Shown: positions 32,070-34,125 of the stretch, in pieces
How the letters are laid out: every line of letters begins with the position of its first letter
How positions within the stretch are numbered: position 1 is the stretch's first letter
Assembly (NCBI GenBank): GCA_017449265.1
Contig: JAFSJW010000109.1
Coordinates: forward strand, 1-34,125
Length of the DNA stretch: 34,125 bases
Direction: 5' to 3'
Source: Treponema sp.
Lineage (GTDB): Bacteria; Spirochaetota; Spirochaetia; Treponematales; Treponemataceae
The notes under the pieces: generated by a model
Told to the model about the DNA's origin: nothing
Databases searched by the model: none
What the model saw: only the letters and a program-made list of their open reading frames with translations
Translations under genes and position numbers: made by a program

Positions 32070-33572
32070 ATGGCTACACCTTTGGAAAATTATCTCAGCT
32101 CATGTGGCGGAAAACCTACGGCCGCAATGTGCGCGTATGTTGCAAATCTTCAGCAGGTTGCTTCTGTAAATCCTTCTATTGCTGCTGATGTTGTGAAAGA
32201 AATCGAAAATCAGAGAACTCATTTGAAGCTCGTTGCGTCCGAGAATTACTGCTCGCTCAGTACGCAGGCTGCTATGGGAAATTTGCTTACGGATAAATAT
32301 GCCGAGGGCTATCCTGAACATCGTTACTACGGCGGTTGTGTCAATGTTGATTCAGTTGAGATGACTGCTGCAAAAGAGGCTCAGGATTTGTTTGGCGCGG
32401 ATTACGCTTATGTTCAGCCTCATTCTGGCGCGGACACAAACCTTGTGGCTTATTGGGCAATTTTGAGCGCGAAGGTTGAGACACCGACTTTGGAAGAACT
32501 TGGTGTAAAATCGCTTAATGACCTGACGGATGCTCAGTTCGATGAGCTTAGAAAGCGGTTCGGAAATCAGAAGCTCATGGGGCTTGATTATTCTTGTGGC
32601 GGTCATTTGACTCATGGTTATAAAATGAATGTTTCTGCGCGTATGTTTGAGTCTCATCCTTACGGAGTAAGCAAGGACACAGGACTTTTGGACTATGACG
32701 CAATCGAAAAACAGGCGATGGAAGTGAAGCCGCTTATTTTACTCACAGGCTATTCTGCATATCCAAGAAAAATCAATTTCAAAAGATTCAGGGAGATTGC
32801 CGATAAGTGCGGAGCCGTTCTCATGGTTGATATGGCGCATTTTGCAGGTCTTGTGGCAGGAAAGGTCTTTACTGGCGATTATGACCCTGTAAAATGGGCT
32901 GATATTGTTACGACTACTACGCATAAAACTCTTCGCGGACCGCGCGGTGCCATGATTCTTTGCAAGAAAGAATATGCTGACTATGTTAATAAGGGCTGCC
33001 CGATGGTTCTTGGCGGACCGCTTCCGCATGTCATGGCGGCAAAGGCAATCGCTTTTAAGGAAGCGAACTCACCTGCATATCAGGCTTATGCTCAGAATAT
33101 CGTCAAAAACGCGCAGGCTCTTGCCGATAACTGCATGAAGCTCGGAATGAGGCTTCAGACGGGTGGAACTGAGAATCATCTTATGCTCATCGATGTTACG
33201 ACTTACGGCTTGACTGGAAAACAGGCTGAAGCCGCTTTGTTTGAGTGCGGAATCACGGCGAACGCAAATGCGCTTCCGTATGATAAGAACGGCGCATGGT
33301 GGACTTCTGGAATCCGCGCGGGAACGCCTGCTCTTACGACGCTTGGATTTGACGAGAAAGATATGGCTGAGGTGGCTTCAATCCTTGATTTTGTGTTCAA
33401 GGGAACAAAACCTGGTGTTACGAAAGACGGAAAACCAGCGAAAGGAAAAATCGTCCTTGACCCGAATGTAAAAGATGAGGCACGAAAGAGAGTGAACGCA
33501 CTTCTTTCAAAGCATGTTCTTTATCCGGAGCTTGACTTGGATTTCTTGAAAAAAGAATTCGTGGCTTGCTAA
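32070..33572 (+). CDS. glyA: Serine hydroxymethyltransferase
   Basis: A 500-residue PLP enzyme that converts serine and tetrahydrofolate to glycine and methylene-THF, feeding purine and thymidylate synthesis. The PLP lysine is Lys286 in TTTTHKTLRGPRG; Asp254 and His257 in VDMAH stack on the cofactor; LVASENYCS and YYGGCVNVD bind substrate. It is about 80 residues longer than the E. coli enzyme, with an N-terminal extension of about 35 and an insertion around 137-170, a form I associate with treponemes. It has its own promoter candidate after the ribosomal operon terminator. A hairpin follows at 33583-33605. Confidence 0.96.
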   Translation: MATPLENYLSSCGGKPTAAMCAYVANLQQVASVNPSIAADVVKEIENQRTHLKLVASENYCSLSTQAAMGNLLTDKYAEGYPEHRYYGGCVNVDSVEMTAAKEAQDLFGADYAYVQPHSGADTNLVAYWAILSAKVETPTLEELGVKSLNDLTDAQFDELRKRFGNQKLMGLDYSCGGHLTHGYKMNVSARMFESHPYGVSKDTGLLDYDAIEKQAMEVKPLILLTGYSAYPRKINFKRFREIADKCGAVLMVDMAHFAGLVAGKVFTGDYDPVKWADIVTTTTHKTLRGPRGAMILCKKEYADYVNKGCPMVLGGPLPHVMAAKAIAFKEANSPAYQAYAQNIVKNAQALADNCMKLGMRLQTGGTENHLMLIDVTTYGLTGKQAEAALFECGITANANALPYDKNGAWWTSGIRAGTPALTTLGFDEKDMAEVASILDFVFKGTKPGVTKDGKPAKGKIVLDPNVKDEARKRVNALLSKHVLYPELDLDFLKKEFVAC

Positions 33573-33582
33573 TAAGATATGT

Positions 33583-33605
33583 CACAAACGGCTTTGCCGT
33601 TTGTG
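33583..33605. repeat. Perfect 10-bp hairpin, TTT loop
   Basis: CACAAACGGC (33583-33592), loop TTT, GCCGTTTGTG (33596-33605), 10 nt after the glyA stop. It has the same CAC...GC-NNN-GC...GTG layout as the hairpins at 3374-3486. Confidence 0.75.
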
Positions 33606-33699
33606 CAGACTTGTTGCCGCGCTGTGCGCTGCTCAATGACCAAAGAACGCAGCCCCGACCAAGCCCGAATCAGCTCTGAGTCCAAAAGTCAGAACGAAT

Positions 33700-33735
33700 C
33701 CTGCATCACCTTCCGTTTTCGGAAGGTCGTTCAGC
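33700..33735. repeat. 36-nt hairpin repeat, copy 1
   Basis: It contains ACCTTCCG-TTTT-CGGAAGGT followed by CGTTCAGC. It matches copy 2 at 33950-33985 at all but two positions, one of them in the loop. The copies start exactly 250 bp apart and bracket the 58-residue ORF. Confidence 0.8.
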
Positions 33736-33771
33736 TTTTTGGTCTGAGATATTCGGAAGGAGTCATGTGAT

Positions 33772-33948
33772 ATGAGTGTAAAATTTTTCTATGATGAAAC
33801 AGCTCCTTTAGATGTTCTTACTGATAAAGAAAAGGATAGAGCATTTGAGTTGAATTATAAAGGGTTCAAAGAAGGATTGACACAAAATGAACTGACTGAA
33901 TTGAAAGCATTATTTGAAAAAGGTGTAAAGATTCTTGAAAACAATTAG
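33772..33948 (+). CDS. Small acidic protein of unknown function (58 residues)
   Basis: The frame from ATG 33772 reads MSVKFFYDETAPLDVLTDKE and continues with helical, Lys/Glu-rich sequence (FKEGLTQNELTELKALFEKG) to TAG 33946-33948. AAGGAG at 33757-33762 is 9 nt upstream. Codon use (many AT-ending codons) and composition look coding. I do not recognise it. It lies between two copies of a 36-nt hairpin repeat and just before a 23S rRNA fragment, a setting more like a mobile or cassette-like piece than a normal operon. Confidence 0.6.
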   Translation: MSVKFFYDETAPLDVLTDKEKDRAFELNYKGFKEGLTQNELTELKALFEKGVKILENN

Positions 33949-33949
33949 A

Positions 33950-33985
33950 CCTGTATCACCTTCCGATTTCGGAAGGTCGTTCAGC
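33950..33985. repeat. 36-nt hairpin repeat, copy 2
   Basis: It contains ACCTTCCG-ATTT-CGGAAGGT then CGTTCAGC. It begins 2 nt after the small ORF stop and its end runs directly into 23S rRNA-like sequence. TCAGCGGC (33981-33988) can pair with GCCGCTGA downstream. Confidence 0.8.
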
Positions 33986-33986
33986 G

Positions 33987-34125
33987 GCGTGATCCGGTCA
34001 CCTGGCCGCTGAATAAAATAGGCGGCAGGAGCGATACTGAGTGAAGTGAACCATCTAAGTAACTCGGGAACAGACATCAATTGAGATTCCGCAAGTAGCG
34101 GCGAGCGAACGCGGAGCAGGCCAAA
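33987..34125 (+). rRNA. 23S ribosomal RNA segment, 5' end missing, cut by window edge
   Basis: The sequence from about 33987 aligns by eye with 23S rRNA from roughly E. coli position 130 to 270: a helix 9-like hairpin (GTGA-TCCGG-TCAC), helix 10 (GGCCGC ... GGCGGC), CATCTAAGTAAC, and the conserved AGTAGCGGCGAGCGAACG. The first ~130 nt, including the GGTGGATGCC region that pairs with the 3' end, are absent upstream. It is therefore a 5'-truncated copy or an assembly junction inside a multicopy rRNA gene. Some usually invariant A residues are C here (GAACCATC; GGAACAGACATCAA). Confidence 0.85.

Noticed and set aside
33579..33770. A 63-codon plus-strand frame between glyA and the small ORF
   Set aside because: It runs through two hairpin repeats, has Cys/Ser/Arg-rich random-looking composition and no ribosome binding site.
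33573..33986. A complete 23S gene with an intervening sequence in helix 9
   Set aside because: The 5' part of 23S (for example GGTGGATGCC and GAAGGACG segments) is not found upstream of the repeat, so a simple insertion does not explain the data.
1..34125. CRISPR arrays, tRNA genes or insertion sequences
   Set aside because: I found no regularly spaced direct repeats, no cloverleaf with a TTCRA-type arm, and no transposase frame. Covariance-model searches could still reveal a tRNA that I missed.

Overview
The window looks like a chromosomal piece of a gut or rumen type Treponema (Spirochaetota). The protein sequences of the ribosomal proteins, the 500-residue GlyA, the Treponema-style Era, the TPR membrane protein and the pectin-degrading enzymes all point that way, but species level cannot be read from sequence alone. 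Base composition is mixed: the left part is moderately GC-rich, while roughly 10.5 to 17 kb is clearly more AT-rich. The left edge cuts a gene and the right edge cuts a 23S rRNA sequence, so the window may be a whole contig.

Layout. (1) 1-3.4 kb: the tail of a PD-(D/E)XK/AAA-like protein, an aldo/keto reductase, Era GTPase and a membrane-anchored TPR protein. (2) 3.5-7.4 kb: a pectin-use group, with an exported alpha/beta-hydrolase esterase read leftwards and, divergently, a pectin methylesterase (CE8) and a polygalacturonase (GH28). Neither of the latter two has a signal peptide, so oligogalacturonides are probably finished inside the cell. (3) 7.4-10.2 kb: a lipoprotein metallophosphoesterase split by a one-base frameshift, and an exported FGE/SUMF-like protein lacking one catalytic cysteine. 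(4) 10.5-16.9 kb: an AT-rich accessory block holding an internally deleted BrnT toxin next to an intact BrnA antitoxin, an XRE regulator divergent from a four-gene unit (two exported unknown proteins, one with six [S/T]YV[D/N]xxL repeats, plus an ABC ATPase and permease), and an Abi/HEPN-type protein. This block is the best place to look for something undescribed. (5) 17.0-31.9 kb: one long translation operon, tuf-rpsJ-rplC-rplD-rplW-rplB-rpsS-rplV-rpsC-rplP-rpmC-rpsQ-rplN-rplX-rplE-rpsN-rpsH-rplF-rplR-rpsE-rpmD-rplO-secY-rpmJ-rpsM-rpsK-rpoA-rplQ, closed by a small unknown zinc-ribbon gene and a good intrinsic terminator. rpsD is absent from the alpha-operon part. A highly foldable RNA segment lies between two promoter candidates ahead of tuf. 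(6) 32.0-34.1 kb: glyA, a 58-residue unknown ORF between two copies of a 36-nt hairpin repeat, and a 23S rRNA segment whose first ~130 nt are missing.

Recurring small-scale structure: perfect-stem hairpins with 3-nt loops at gene ends, a CTGTTCGGAAAC motif seen as a single copy and as a 13-bp inverted repeat in the pectin promoter, and several -10 boxes ending only 6-10 nt before a start codon, which suggests leaderless mRNAs.
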